Positions 1 through 7,864 of a stretch of 64,000 nucleotides of DNA are shown here, piece by piece. The notes beneath the pieces were generated by a model, which was not told the DNA's origin, made no database searches, and saw only the letters and a program-made list of their open reading frames with translations. The stretch is from Pseudomonas sp. B21-048 (lineage in GTDB: Bacteria; Pseudomonadota; Gammaproteobacteria; Pseudomonadales; Pseudomonadaceae): the NCBI RefSeq assembly GCF_024748615.1, contig NZ_CP087168.1:1984001-2048000 (forward strand), written 5' to 3'. Each line of letters opens with the position of its first letter. Within the stretch, counting starts at the first letter, position 1. A program made the position numbers and the translations under genes.

Positions 1-1139
1 TTCATGATGGTACTGAGCGCGGTACCGCCCATGCTGCCTTGCAAGCCGGCATCGCCCAGTTTGCCGGCCATGGCGGCGGCAACTTCCAGTTCAACGCCGT
101 AGGTTTTTGCCATGGGGGCGGCGTACTTCATCGTTTCGCCGAGCATCTGCAGGTTGGTGTTGGAGCGCGTAAAGGTGCCCACCAGCACATCGCCCAGTTT
201 GCCCATTTGGTCGGCACGCATGCCGAGTCCGGAGAGGATGTTTGAGGCGATGTCGGCAGTCTGTGCCAACTCTGCGCCACCGGCCGCTGCAAGGTCGAGC
301 ATGCCCGGCATCGCGGCTTTGATTGCCGCAGGATCGAAGCCGGCCATGCCGAGGAAGCCTTGAGCATCGGCTGATTGGCCGGCGGTGAATTGCGTTGAAC
401 CGCCCAGTGTTCGAGCTTGCTTGCGCAACGTCTCTAGTTCCGCTGAGTCTTTCTTAAGTCGGGAGATAGCCTGCACTTTGCTCATGCTGGCGTCGAAATC
501 GATGCCCGGCGCGAGCAGCTTGGTGCCCGCGTACAGCGTTGCGCCGCCGCCTGCTAGGGCGGTGGTTCCTTTGCCGGCCATGCCGCTGGCGAGGTTTTTA
601 GATTGATCAAAGGTCGCGCGTGCCGCTGCCAAGCGTCTTTGTTGAGCGGCCAACGCCGACAGTCGATGGGTCTGTTCGGCGATGCTGTGGTTGGTTGCGC
701 GGATCTGCTCGCGCAACTGGCGCTCATGGCCGCCGAGGTTTGTGGTGCTGATCCCGGCGGCCTGCAAACGGGTGCGCAGGCCTTGGAGCTGTTCGCTCTG
801 TTGCTGATGCTGCTGTTTGAGTTTCTGCGCTTCACGCACGGCGGTGCGAAAGTCTTTGGCCATTGCCTTGGTGGGCACGCCGGTGGCCGCGAACTGCTGA
901 CTGAGTGCCCTGACCTTGTCCCGGGCGGCGTTCAGGGCTTGCTCGGTCTGCTGGGCTGCCGCGCGCTGGGCACGCCAGGCGCTGACATCCTTCTGTTGGG
1001 TGTTGAGTGCCTTGAGCCGGTCGCGGGCGTCCTTCAGGGCGAGGGCGGCACCGATGCTCTCATTGTTGATCGCCTTCAGCGGCCGCGTGGCCCTGTCGAT
1101 GGCGCTGAGCAGCACCCGAAGTTTTAGATCATTCGCCAT
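1..1139 (-). CDS. T: Phage tail tape measure protein (P2 gpT-like), partial
   Basis: This is the N-terminal ~379 residues of a tail tape measure protein, which sets tail length and is injected with the DNA. The frame is open from ATG at 1139 to the window edge, so the C-terminus lies outside. The protein begins MANDLKLRVLLSAIDRATRP. A long Gln/Ala/Arg-rich coiled-coil stretch follows (residues ~35-190), then the core typical of the TP901 tape-measure family, with FDASMSKVQAISR, GSTQFTAGQSA and AAMAGKLGDAGL. The start overlaps the end of E' by 11 nt. The position after E/E' is the P2 T position. Family assignment is firm; full length cannot be seen. Confidence 0.9.
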   Translation of the reverse strand, partial: MANDLKLRVLLSAIDRATRPLKAINNESIGAALALKDARDRLKALNTQQKDVSAWRAQRAAAQQTEQALNAARDKVRALSQQFAATGVPTKAMAKDFRTAVREAQKLKQQHQQQSEQLQGLRTRLQAAGISTTNLGGHERQLREQIRATNHSIAEQTHRLSALAAQQRRLAAARATFDQSKNLASGMAGKGTTALAGGGATLYAGTKLLAPGIDFDASMSKVQAISRLKKDSAELETLRKQARTLGGSTQFTAGQSADAQGFLGMAGFDPAAIKAAMPGMLDLAAAGGAELAQTADIASNILSGLGMRADQMGKLGDVLVGTFTRSNTNLQMLGETMKYAAPMAKTYGVELEVAAAMAGKLGDAGLQGSMGGTALSTIM

Positions 1140-1326
1140 CGGCGACACTCCGCACCCTGGCGCGCTCGCGCCATTCCATCAGTTCTTGCAGGCCCAACTG
1201 ATCCATATCAGCCGGCGCCCAATGAAAGACCACCGCCAGGTCGGCCATGGCGTCCTCTACGCAACGAGGGAGGCATCCGTCTTCACCGACTTCTGCAACA
1301 AAAAACCGGAAATCTTGCTGCCACAC
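1129..1326 (-). CDS. E': Tail assembly chaperone E' frame (GpE family), read by -1 frameshift from E
   Basis: This frame encodes the GpE motif DAMADLAVVFHWAPADMDQL, typical of the P2 E' extension. In P2 it is not translated alone: ribosomes slip -1 near the end of E and continue here, giving an E+E' chaperone that loads onto the tape measure. The slip site is at 1299-1305. The fusion would run from 1577 to 1129, about 149 residues. The ATG at 1326 is probably not a real start. E' ends inside the first codons of T, as in P2. The family is seen in sequence; frameshift use is inferred from P2. Confidence 0.85.
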   Translation of the reverse strand: MWQQDFRFFVAEVGEDGCLPRCVEDAMADLAVVFHWAPADMDQLGLQELMEWRERARVRSVADGE

Positions 1327-1577
1327 GCAAGCAGGTCGGCGGGGTCCATGCCGGCGGCTTCCGGTGCGGTGATGCCTGGGTTGGTGATGCGCGGCAGGAT
1401 CTTGATCAGCGTGGCCACGTCCATGTTCAGCAACTCCATTAACTGCACGCCGCGCAGTTCGCCGGATTGCGGTTTGCGTAAGGTGAGGGTGTCGATTGTG
1501 GATTTGCCGCGAGTGATCGGTGTGTCGAGGGTGACGGTGTTGTCTTCTGCGATGGGCTGAATTTCGAGGGTTTGCAT
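1257..1577 (-). CDS. E: Phage tail assembly protein (P2 gpE-like)
   Basis: A 106-residue protein beginning MQTLEIQPIAEDNTVTLDTP, of the tail assembly chaperone family (P2 gpE). The features KSTIDTLTLRKPQSGELRG and GMDPADLLACGSKISGFLL are typical. It makes the short chaperone that guides tape measure assembly; a minority product is extended by the frameshift into E'. It lies between the tail tube gene and T, as in P2. A GGAA ribosome site precedes the ATG. Size and context agree with the family. Confidence 0.88.
   Translation of the reverse strand: MQTLEIQPIAEDNTVTLDTPITRGKSTIDTLTLRKPQSGELRGVQLMELLNMDVATLIKILPRITNPGITAPEAAGMDPADLLACGSKISGFLLQKSVKTDASLVA
1299..1305 (-). promoter_or_regulatory. 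Programmed -1 frameshift slippery site T_TTT_TTG in gene E
   Basis: On the minus strand, gene E reads GGT TTT TTG TTG. The heptamer TTTTTTG is in the frame needed for tandem -1 slippage, and the shifted frame enters the GpE-motif ORF directly. The same heptamer in the same place is the established site in the P2 FETUD operon. I did not identify a downstream stimulatory structure. Confidence 0.8.
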
Positions 1578-1604
1578 AGGGTTTTCCAGATGGTGTTAGG
1601 TAGG

Positions 1605-2120
1605 TTAGAGGCCAATGGCGGCGCGCTGCTTTTCAAGCAGGTCCACGCCGTTGACCTTCTCGATGAAGTTGAGCAAGTCGATCTCGATGATGTCTTCGTT
1701 GTCGACGATCAGCTTGTAGTAAGAGCAGGTGGTGGTGACGCTGTGCTCGGTGTCTTCGCCGGGCTGGTGGTCACCCATTTCTAGGGTTTCGTGGCGACCG
1801 CGCAGGACCACTTCCACGGCGCTGACATCACCGGTGTCGTCCTGCTGGAAAGAGCCCGCGAACCGCAGTGCAACGCCCGACGCATTGACGGCGCCGAACT
1901 GGCGCAGGGAAATCAGATCGAGGCCGCCGGTTTTCCATTCGAACTGGATGCCGTCGTCGGAGAAGCCCAGGTCAGCCTTGACCGGGCCATTCATGCCGCC
2001 GCCGCGATAGGCTTCCATCTTGCGTCCCAGGGGCGGCAAGGTGACCGACTTCACGACGCCAACGTAGCTGTTGGCATCGTTGAACAGGTTGAGGTTTTTC
2101 AATTTGCGCGGCAGGGCCAT
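1605..2120 (-). CDS. FII: Phage major tail tube protein (P2 gpFII-like)
   Basis: A 171-residue inner tube subunit of the contractile tail. The start MALPRKLKNLNLFNDANSY, the GLDLISLRQFGAVNASGV region and VLRGRHETLEMGDHQPGED are hallmarks of the FII family. Full family length, with no breaks. It sits 15 nt after the sheath gene, so the two main tail polymers are made from one message in the P2 F operon order FI-FII-E-E'-T. Confidence 0.95.
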   Translation of the reverse strand: MALPRKLKNLNLFNDANSYVGVVKSVTLPPLGRKMEAYRGGGMNGPVKADLGFSDDGIQFEWKTGGLDLISLRQFGAVNASGVALRFAGSFQQDDTGDVSAVEVVLRGRHETLEMGDHQPGEDTEHSVTTTCSYYKLIVDNEDIIEIDLLNFIEKVNGVDLLEKQRAAIGL

Positions 2121-2135
2121 GGCGCTGTTCTCCGG

Positions 2136-3305
2136 TTAGCGGTTGATCTGGCTGGCGAAGTTGATCAGGTAGCGGTCGGTGATGCGCTGACGCAGGGTGA
2201 GGTCCTCCAGCGGCGGTATCGGCGTGTAGTCGTAATCGAGCCAGAGCTTGCCGGCCTTGAGCGTGTCCTTGGTGTTGATGTCTTCGGGGTACCAGCAGCT
2301 CCCGCCGATCAGGTAACCGGCGGACACCTTGCTGCGGAACTCGGCATTCACACCTTCGATCATGTCGCGCACCAGGGAGGCGTGCAGCGGCTTGTCCATC
2401 GCCCACATCTGCGTGCCGGCCATGGTGTCGGCCAGCACTTGCGCGGTGCGGGTGTAGCTCTCGAAAGCGAACAACGGATCCTCGCTGCAGGTGCGGCTGC
2501 CCCAGAAGCGCAAGCCGCCCTCGTTGATCAGCGTGGTGACCTCGTGGCTGTTGAGGTAGTTGGCATCGGTGGCGGGGTTTTGCAGGTCCCAGAACACGTC
2601 GGCGTTGATGCCGGTGACACCGTTGACGGCGATGTTGGAGAGGGTTTTGTGCCAACCGGTTTGTTGGTCGATCTTGGCGCGCAGGCCGAGGGCGCGAGCG
2701 ACGGCGGTGGCATTGACGGTCTTGCTGGTGGCGGTGTCCCAGTTCAGGAAGTCTGGCCAAATGACCATGACTTCACGGGCGCCGAAGTTTTTGCGATAGG
2801 CAACCGCTTCCTCCTTGGTGTTGCAGCCCCAGGCGCTGACATAACTGAACGCCCGCAGTTGCTGGGCGATGGACACCAGTGCGGTGGCGACGGGTAGGGT
2901 ATCCAGGCCTGGGATACCGAGAATGCGCGGCACCAGGCCGAGTCTCGACTTGGCCGCGAGCAGGGCTTTCATGCCGGTGTATTTGCCTGTGTCGGTGGTG
3001 GTGCCGATCAGGGCGCTGGTGGTCTCGGCTTCATCCTGGCCTTCCTTGACACGCACCACGATGACGTAGGGTTTGGTTTGGTCGGCGATGGCCTGCAGGC
3101 TGACGGCGAGGGTGCCTTTCACGCCGGCTTTGCCGATGGCGGTTTGGACGTTGGTAATCAGGATTGGCGTATCAAATGGAAAGACCGTCGCGTCTGCATC
3201 GTCGGCGGTGCACACCATGCCGATGACGGCGGTGGGGATGGTGCGAATGGGGCGTGAACCATCGTTGAGTTCGATGACTCGCACGCCGTGAAGATAGTCG
3301 GACAT
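2136..3305 (-). CDS. FI: Phage tail sheath protein (P2 gpFI-like)
   Basis: A 389-residue contractile sheath subunit. It begins MSDYLHGVRVIELNDGSRPI. The SAWGCNTKEEAVAYRKNFG region and the C-terminal DYTPIPPLEDLTLRQRITDR are typical of the P2 FI group. Full length. It heads the FI-FII-E-T transcription block; a 119-nt gap separates it from tail-fibre assembly gene G. In P2 that gap holds the Z/fun moron; here it is empty. Confidence 0.95.
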   Translation of the reverse strand: MSDYLHGVRVIELNDGSRPIRTIPTAVIGMVCTADDADATVFPFDTPILITNVQTAIGKAGVKGTLAVSLQAIADQTKPYVIVVRVKEGQDEAETTSALIGTTTDTGKYTGMKALLAAKSRLGLVPRILGIPGLDTLPVATALVSIAQQLRAFSYVSAWGCNTKEEAVAYRKNFGAREVMVIWPDFLNWDTATSKTVNATAVARALGLRAKIDQQTGWHKTLSNIAVNGVTGINADVFWDLQNPATDANYLNSHEVTTLINEGGLRFWGSRTCSEDPLFAFESYTRTAQVLADTMAGTQMWAMDKPLHASLVRDMIEGVNAEFRSKVSAGYLIGGSCWYPEDINTKDTLKAGKLWLDYDYTPIPPLEDLTLRQRITDRYLINFASQINR

Positions 3306-3341
3306 GGTTTATCTGCGTGGTGATAAAGGACGCCACACAGG

Positions 3342-3377
3342 CTGCCGCGCTCATCGCATGTTGACGAGGCGCGGCAG
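3342..3377. repeat. Inverted repeat in the G-FI gap
   Basis: The arms CTGCCGCGC (3342-3350) and GCGCGGCAG (3369-3377) are perfect complements around an 18-nt loop. There is no T-run, so it is not a clear intrinsic terminator. It occupies the intergenic slot between the tail fibre block and the sheath block, where it could act in transcript processing or mark an old cargo insertion. Confidence 0.45.
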
Positions 3378-3424
3378 TTGTATCGAGCAGGTTAACAAGG
3401 TGCGAAATGGCAATTGGAAAGGAG

Positions 3425-3988
3425 TCAGGGCGTACCTACGGTTGGAGGCACTGGCCACTCCATGTTCATTGGAAATTCGGGGCTTTGCTCAAGACGATTG
3501 AGTTCGACGCAATAACGCATCCAACCCAGCAAAGCCGTTTGTTCGTCCTGTGTTATCAGCTGCAATTGTTCTGCATAGTGCAGCGGGGCGATGCGCAATT
3601 GGGCGTGCTGCATCAAGGTGTCACGCTCCAATAGCACCTGTGCCTTTTTCTCAGCCGCCAGTGCTGACTGATCCAGCTCCCAATCATCACCCGTCCAGTA
3701 ATAATGGGTGCCCGGCCAAGCTTTTGCCGTCACAGTGTTGGGGAGCTCGGCAACTTCTCGCCAAAGAAGTGATTTCCCATTGTCTGTTCGGTAGACGACG
3801 CCGCGGTAGTCCACCCGTTCCTCTGGCAAGCCATCAACCATGACCCAGACATGACCTGGTTTTGCATGCTCCAGTGGCTGTGTCAGTCGTACTGCGTTGC
3901 TGGGTATTTCCACCCCAAGACCAGGAACGACCGGAAACTCGACCGGCCCTATTAAAACACCCGCGTTATCGATCAAGTAATTAGTCAT
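3425..3988 (-). CDS. G: Tail fibre assembly protein (P2 gpG / Tfa-like)
   Basis: About 187 residues starting MTNYLIDNAGVLIGPVEF. I chose the ATG at 3988 because GAGGCAACG precedes it and an upstream start would overlap the fibre gene. The HYYWTGDDWELDQSALAAEK region and a C-terminal AEKKA...LGWMRYCVEL helix resemble the tail fibre assembly chaperone family, which helps fold or attach the fibre tip. It lies directly downstream of the fibre gene H, as expected of a fibre chaperone, whose pair usually co-varies. Confidence 0.78.
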   Translation of the reverse strand: MTNYLIDNAGVLIGPVEFPVVPGLGVEIPSNAVRLTQPLEHAKPGHVWVMVDGLPEERVDYRGVVYRTDNGKSLLWREVAELPNTVTAKAWPGTHYYWTGDDWELDQSALAAEKKAQVLLERDTLMQHAQLRIAPLHYAEQLQLITQDEQTALLGWMRYCVELNRLEQSPEFPMNMEWPVPPTVGTP

Positions 3989-3995
3989 CGTTGCC

Positions 3996-5345
3996 TCAAA
4001 TGATTTTGATCCGTCCTGGATATGCAATGTTTCGAGGTCGCGCTGTTGCAACCGTACCGACTTCGCTTCCTTCTAGAAGGTCAGATTGTTCAAATGCCAG
4101 TAAGCTTTCTTCATAACTCGCGTTTTCACCCAGATCGAATCCATGAATGTCGTGGGCTCTTACCAGGTGGTCTTGGGTGAGACTTGTGGTTAACGCGACA
4201 GCGTCGTCACCCCTGGCGTCGTAGGTTTGTCTTGAGCCCTTTTGCCAGGAACCAGGCGTCCGACCTGCATCCACTTTGCGTGACTCGTCCAGTATTCGAA
4301 GAAACTCCCCCCGGCCTTCTGGCCCGCGAAAGGTTAAACCGTCGTCTTGAACGGTCCATCCACCCTCGTTGCCTATGCTGTTTTGCTCTGTGTTGAGCAT
4401 TCCAGATTGCTGCGCGTGATCCCAAAGCCAGGGCCACTCTGAGCGTTGAAACGTTCGACCATTCAAAGCGGCGTACCCGCCCGGACTGAATTGGGTGGTG
4501 GTTTCAAAAACGGGATGCCCCAGCGGCAACGTATCCAGACGTCCGAGGGGCCACCAGTGACCCAATCCGTCTGCACACAAGTGCCACCAATCACCTGTGC
4601 CCATCAGGGGCAGGAATGGATAGCCGTTTTCGGAAAGATGCGTATGAAACAGGATGCGATCTGTTCCGTTGGCTTGAACAACAAGTCGATGGCCCGAGTG
4701 ATCTTTGCGACGTATCAGAATGTCTCGCCTCGTCAGTTTCGAATCAGACGGCGGTAGCCTTATCGTCACAGAACCATTGCTGGCGTCGCAGAGCACCAAA
4801 CCCATGTGTTCGGAGGTGAGGGTTTTCCCTTCGCGAATCAGGGTGTAGGGCCGCGCATGTGCATTTCGTAGAGAGCGGTCCACAAAGTCACGGGTAGCGA
4901 GCACCACAGAGGGGTCAATTTTCAACTGAATGTTGGCCGTGCCGTTGGTGATGATGTGCATCCGCACCACCTGGTTGCGTCCCGAACCTTGGGCCAACAA
5001 CGGTTTGTAGCTGGGTGCCAGATTCGCGACCGCCGAAAACACGCCGTCCTTATCTTCAAGGGCCAGTTCCGTCATCCACCAGCCGCCGACTTCAGGCGGC
5101 AACACCACTTCGGCAATCAACACGTTCGGATCGGTGGGGGAGACGCGCAGTTGATTGAGCTGCGCGCGGTGCACCTGATTGATCAGCCGTGTCTGTGACG
5201 GATCCGGCACCGGGTCGGTGCCGTTGGCATCACCGATCAGCATGTAGCTCGGTTCCCAAGGAATGCCGAGGGCGTCGCAGTTGGTTTTCTTGGCGGCTCC
5301 GAGGTGGGTGAGCATGCCGCCGAAAAGGGTGTTCTTATCAACCAT
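3996..5345 (-). CDS. H: Phage tail fibre protein (P2 gpH-like)
   Basis: A 449-residue receptor-binding fibre. The N-terminal ~160 residues match the tail-collar fibre domain (DUF3751), with the start MVDKNTLFGGMLTHLGAAKK and VVLPPEVGGWWMTELALED. The rest is variable and ends PRNIAYPGRIKII, like other phage fibres with a short tip domain. I chose ATG 5345, which overlaps the end of I by 8 nt. This is the host-range determinant of the particle; its C-terminal half is not assigned to a domain. Confidence 0.88.
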   Translation of the reverse strand: MVDKNTLFGGMLTHLGAAKKTNCDALGIPWEPSYMLIGDANGTDPVPDPSQTRLINQVHRAQLNQLRVSPTDPNVLIAEVVLPPEVGGWWMTELALEDKDGVFSAVANLAPSYKPLLAQGSGRNQVVRMHIITNGTANIQLKIDPSVVLATRDFVDRSLRNAHARPYTLIREGKTLTSEHMGLVLCDASNGSVTIRLPPSDSKLTRRDILIRRKDHSGHRLVVQANGTDRILFHTHLSENGYPFLPLMGTGDWWHLCADGLGHWWPLGRLDTLPLGHPVFETTTQFSPGGYAALNGRTFQRSEWPWLWDHAQQSGMLNTEQNSIGNEGGWTVQDDGLTFRGPEGRGEFLRILDESRKVDAGRTPGSWQKGSRQTYDARGDDAVALTTSLTQDHLVRAHDIHGFDLGENASYEESLLAFEQSDLLEGSEVGTVATARPRNIAYPGRIKII

Positions 5346-5964
5346 GAAGGTACACGTCCAGTTCGTCGAGGGTGTAAATGCTGGCGCCGCAATAGTTCTG
5401 AATGAACACATCGATGTCCGGGTTCACCCACGGATACACGTCGATTTCGTCGCCGTCATCGATGGCAATCGCTGCATGGGTATCGACGCGGGTTTCCAGA
5501 GTAATGTCGAGGCTGGTCAGGTGGCGGGTGAGCGGTTTGGCGTCGTCGATGAGCCAGGTCAGTTCTTGGTACATCTGTTCGGTGATGCCGGTTTCAGACA
5601 CGCTGATGTTCAGGGCAAACGTGGCGCGGGGGCCGAGCGGGATGGTCTGCCACCATTCCACGACTTCAATTACAAAGCCCAACGGCTCGACGACGCGGCG
5701 CAGTGAGCCGAGGGTGCCTTTGCGGGAGTGGATGTAGTAGGCGGAACGGATGGCGGATCGCTTGGCCGCTTCGGGCCACTGACTGTCCCAGCGGTCTACA
5801 GAGAAGGCCCAGGCCAGATAGGGCAGCAAGGGCAGGGGGCAGAGGTCTGGATTGTGGAGTTGGCGCAGAGGGATAGGTACGCGTTGGATCTGCGCCAGGG
5901 CTTGAGCGACTTGATGTTCCAGTGGTGTCGAGTTGGATGGAAGCAGTGAAGTCTCGGTCATCAT
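5338..5964 (-). CDS. I: Phage tail protein I (baseplate, P2 gpI-like)
   Basis: A 208-residue baseplate wedge component. The motif LPLLPYLAWAFSVDRWDSQW is diagnostic of the gpI family, followed by KRSAIRSAYYIHSRKGTLGS. Start and preceding stop overlap as ATGA with gene J, which indicates translational coupling in the V-W-J-I-H-G operon. A second ATG three bases on is possible. Full family length. Confidence 0.93.
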   Translation of the reverse strand: MMTETSLLPSNSTPLEHQVAQALAQIQRVPIPLRQLHNPDLCPLPLLPYLAWAFSVDRWDSQWPEAAKRSAIRSAYYIHSRKGTLGSLRRVVEPLGFVIEVVEWWQTIPLGPRATFALNISVSETGITEQMYQELTWLIDDAKPLTRHLTSLDITLETRVDTHAAIAIDDGDEIDVYPWVNPDIDVFIQNYCGASIYTLDELDVYLHG

Positions 5965-6872
5965 TCGACCCCCAGTAACAGGTCAATCGCCGTGCAATAG
6001 GGCGCTTGGTATTGGGTGGCGACGATATCGGTCCAGTTCTCCAGCACCACCTTGCGCACGCCCTCGACGTGCAGCGAGGCGTGGAGGATGGATTCAGATA
6101 CCTCCAGGCCCAATCGACGGCGTTGGTGCACAAATTTCAGTAGCCGTTCTTTGGCCGCTCTCAGGATCAGCTCTGACTCTGGCCCTGATGTCAGCAGGTA
6201 GAGTTCGGCGCTGATTTCGTAGTTGATGATTTGTGCGCCTTGAACCCTCAGGCGATCGCCCAACGGGCGGCGGTCGTCGTCGCTCAGGTAGGTTTTAACG
6301 GCGGCCAGCAGATCCGCCGAGGCGCTGCCATCGCCCAATGCGGATTGCACAGTGATGACTGCTTCGGCGGGTTTAGGACTTTCTGCTGTGGCGTCGGCCA
6401 CACGACCATCGGCGGACCGTGCGTGAAAGATGTAGCTGTTGCGTGGGCCTGCGGTGCTGAGACCTTCCCACGCCATTTGCGCACGTTCGCGTAGGCTGTC
6501 GTCGCTTTCCATCAGCTTTGGAATGGGCGGCATGGCTGAAGGGTTGGCGACCTGAATGACCAACCGTCTGACGTTGTAGTTCGCGGCCAGGTTCTCCAGG
6601 TCGGCGCCCTTGGCCAGGGCGAGCATATTCGCCACCGACGCCTCATTGACCCGCTGGCGCCAGACCATTTCGCGGTAAGCGTTCTCCTCGAGCAGTTTGG
6701 TCAGCGGCTCAGATTCCATGTTCAGGCGTGCTGCGATTTCCGTCTGTGCCTCGGCCGGCCAGAGGCTGATGGCATAGGCTTTGCGCTCGGCAAGGATTTG
6801 TTCGTAGTCGATCTGTTCGACGATCTGCGGCGCCGGCAGCTGGCTCAGGTCGATGGCGACGAAGGTGTTCAT
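5961..6872 (-). CDS. J: Baseplate assembly protein J (P2 gpJ-like)
   Basis: A 303-residue baseplate J-like protein. Features: N-terminal VAIDLSQLPAPQIVEQIDYE, the ALAKGADLENLAANYNVRR segment, and a C-terminal VHVEGVRKVVLENWTDIVA region. It joins with gpW and gpI to build the baseplate wedges around the spike. The start overlaps gene W. Intact, and in P2 order. Confidence 0.94.
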   Translation of the reverse strand: MNTFVAIDLSQLPAPQIVEQIDYEQILAERKAYAISLWPAEAQTEIAARLNMESEPLTKLLEENAYREMVWRQRVNEASVANMLALAKGADLENLAANYNVRRLVIQVANPSAMPPIPKLMESDDSLRERAQMAWEGLSTAGPRNSYIFHARSADGRVADATAESPKPAEAVITVQSALGDGSASADLLAAVKTYLSDDDRRPLGDRLRVQGAQIINYEISAELYLLTSGPESELILRAAKERLLKFVHQRRRLGLEVSESILHASLHVEGVRKVVLENWTDIVATQYQAPYCTAIDLLLGVE

Positions 6873-7213
6873 GCGCTGCCCCCCAGTTGCAGAGGTACGC
6901 TCAGGCTCAGCGGCTGGTTGCTGTCCACCAGGGTGCCCTCAAGATCCAGCGATGACTGCCCTTGCAGGTTCGCCCCGACAAACTGCACACGGCTCAGGCT
7001 GATGCGCTGTTCCCAGCGCATCAGGGCCATGACGGTGGCGGCGTACACCTGTAGGCGGGTGAAGTCGTTGAATGGCTGATCCACCAGTTCGGGCAGCAAG
7101 CTGCCGTATTCGCGTCGCATGACGCGGGTGCCGAGGCGGGTGGTGAGGATGTCGGTGATGGACTGGGTGATGTGTTCGACCAGGTCGAGGGCGGCGCCGG
7201 TTTCTCGGTTCAT
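6869..7213 (-). CDS. W: Baseplate protein W (P2 gpW, gp25-like)
   Basis: A 114-residue gp25-type lysozyme-fold baseplate protein. The signature RLGTRVMRREYGSLLPELVD is clear. It nucleates sheath and wedge assembly at the baseplate. It overlaps V by 4 nt and J by 4 nt. Full length. Confidence 0.94.
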   Translation of the reverse strand: MNRETGAALDLVEHITQSITDILTTRLGTRVMRREYGSLLPELVDQPFNDFTRLQVYAATVMALMRWEQRISLSRVQFVGANLQGQSSLDLEGTLVDSNQPLSLSVPLQLGGSA

Positions 7214-7782
7214 TCCGGCTTCCCCGTTTTTCCACCGCCGGACATGACGCCGCCGTGCAGGTGCTTGGTCAGGCTGATGTTCGCCGCGACCACATCCTCG
7301 GACACGATGACCTTACCTGTGACGGTCTGGTTGCCGGTCTGGGTGTAATCACCCTCATGGGTGATCGGGCCGACGATGTGAATGCCGCCGGGGCTGATCA
7401 GATTGGTGGTGCCGCCTTCGGCCAGTGTGGCGTTCAGGTGCTGGGTGACACTGTCGTACTCGATCACGGTTCCGTCGCGGTAAGTTCGGCGGTGCAGGCC
7501 TTCGCGATCGCCGTTCGCCCGGATGTGGTCGCTGAATAGGCCGGTCAAAACTATTCCATTGCCGAGCTGGCCGGAAGGGCTGAATAGAATGACTTGCTCG
7601 TCGACGGTGGGCGGGTGCCACTCGCGGTCGGCACCAGCCCGAGCGGCAATCCATGGGAGCCAGCCAGTGGTCAACGATCCAGTTTTTACCTGCACGCGCG
7701 GAGGCTTCATCTGGACGGCTTCGATGGTGCCGAGGCGGATGAGGTTTTCGATCAGGCGGGCGAGGGTGGCTAAGTCGTTCAT
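7210..7782 (-). CDS. V: Baseplate spike protein V (P2 gpV-like)
   Basis: A 190-residue membrane-piercing spike. The N-terminal OB-fold region (RLGTIEAVQMKPPRVQVKTG) and a C-terminal beta-helix tail (GIHIVGPITHEGDYTQTGNQ, TKHLHGGVMSGGGKTGKPE) are visible. The HLHGG segment probably provides the metal-binding tip seen in P2 gpV; this is inferred. It is the first gene of the baseplate block, preceded by an 82-nt gap and the cargo gene. Confidence 0.92.
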   Translation of the reverse strand: MNDLATLARLIENLIRLGTIEAVQMKPPRVQVKTGSLTTGWLPWIAARAGADREWHPPTVDEQVILFSPSGQLGNGIVLTGLFSDHIRANGDREGLHRRTYRDGTVIEYDSVTQHLNATLAEGGTTNLISPGGIHIVGPITHEGDYTQTGNQTVTGKVIVSEDVVAANISLTKHLHGGVMSGGGKTGKPE

Positions 7783-7864
7783 GGCGCCGATGGTGGCGCC
7801 AAGATCGAAAGTTTACAGCGTTAAGGATTTGTGCGGAGTTGATCTACAACTTGCTCGAGGCGAA

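Noticed and set aside
1791..2897. Long plus-strand open frame over the tail sheath and tube genes
   Set aside because: Antisense shadow of FI/FII, whose minus-strand proteins have clear family motifs; the shadow has no ribosome site or motif.
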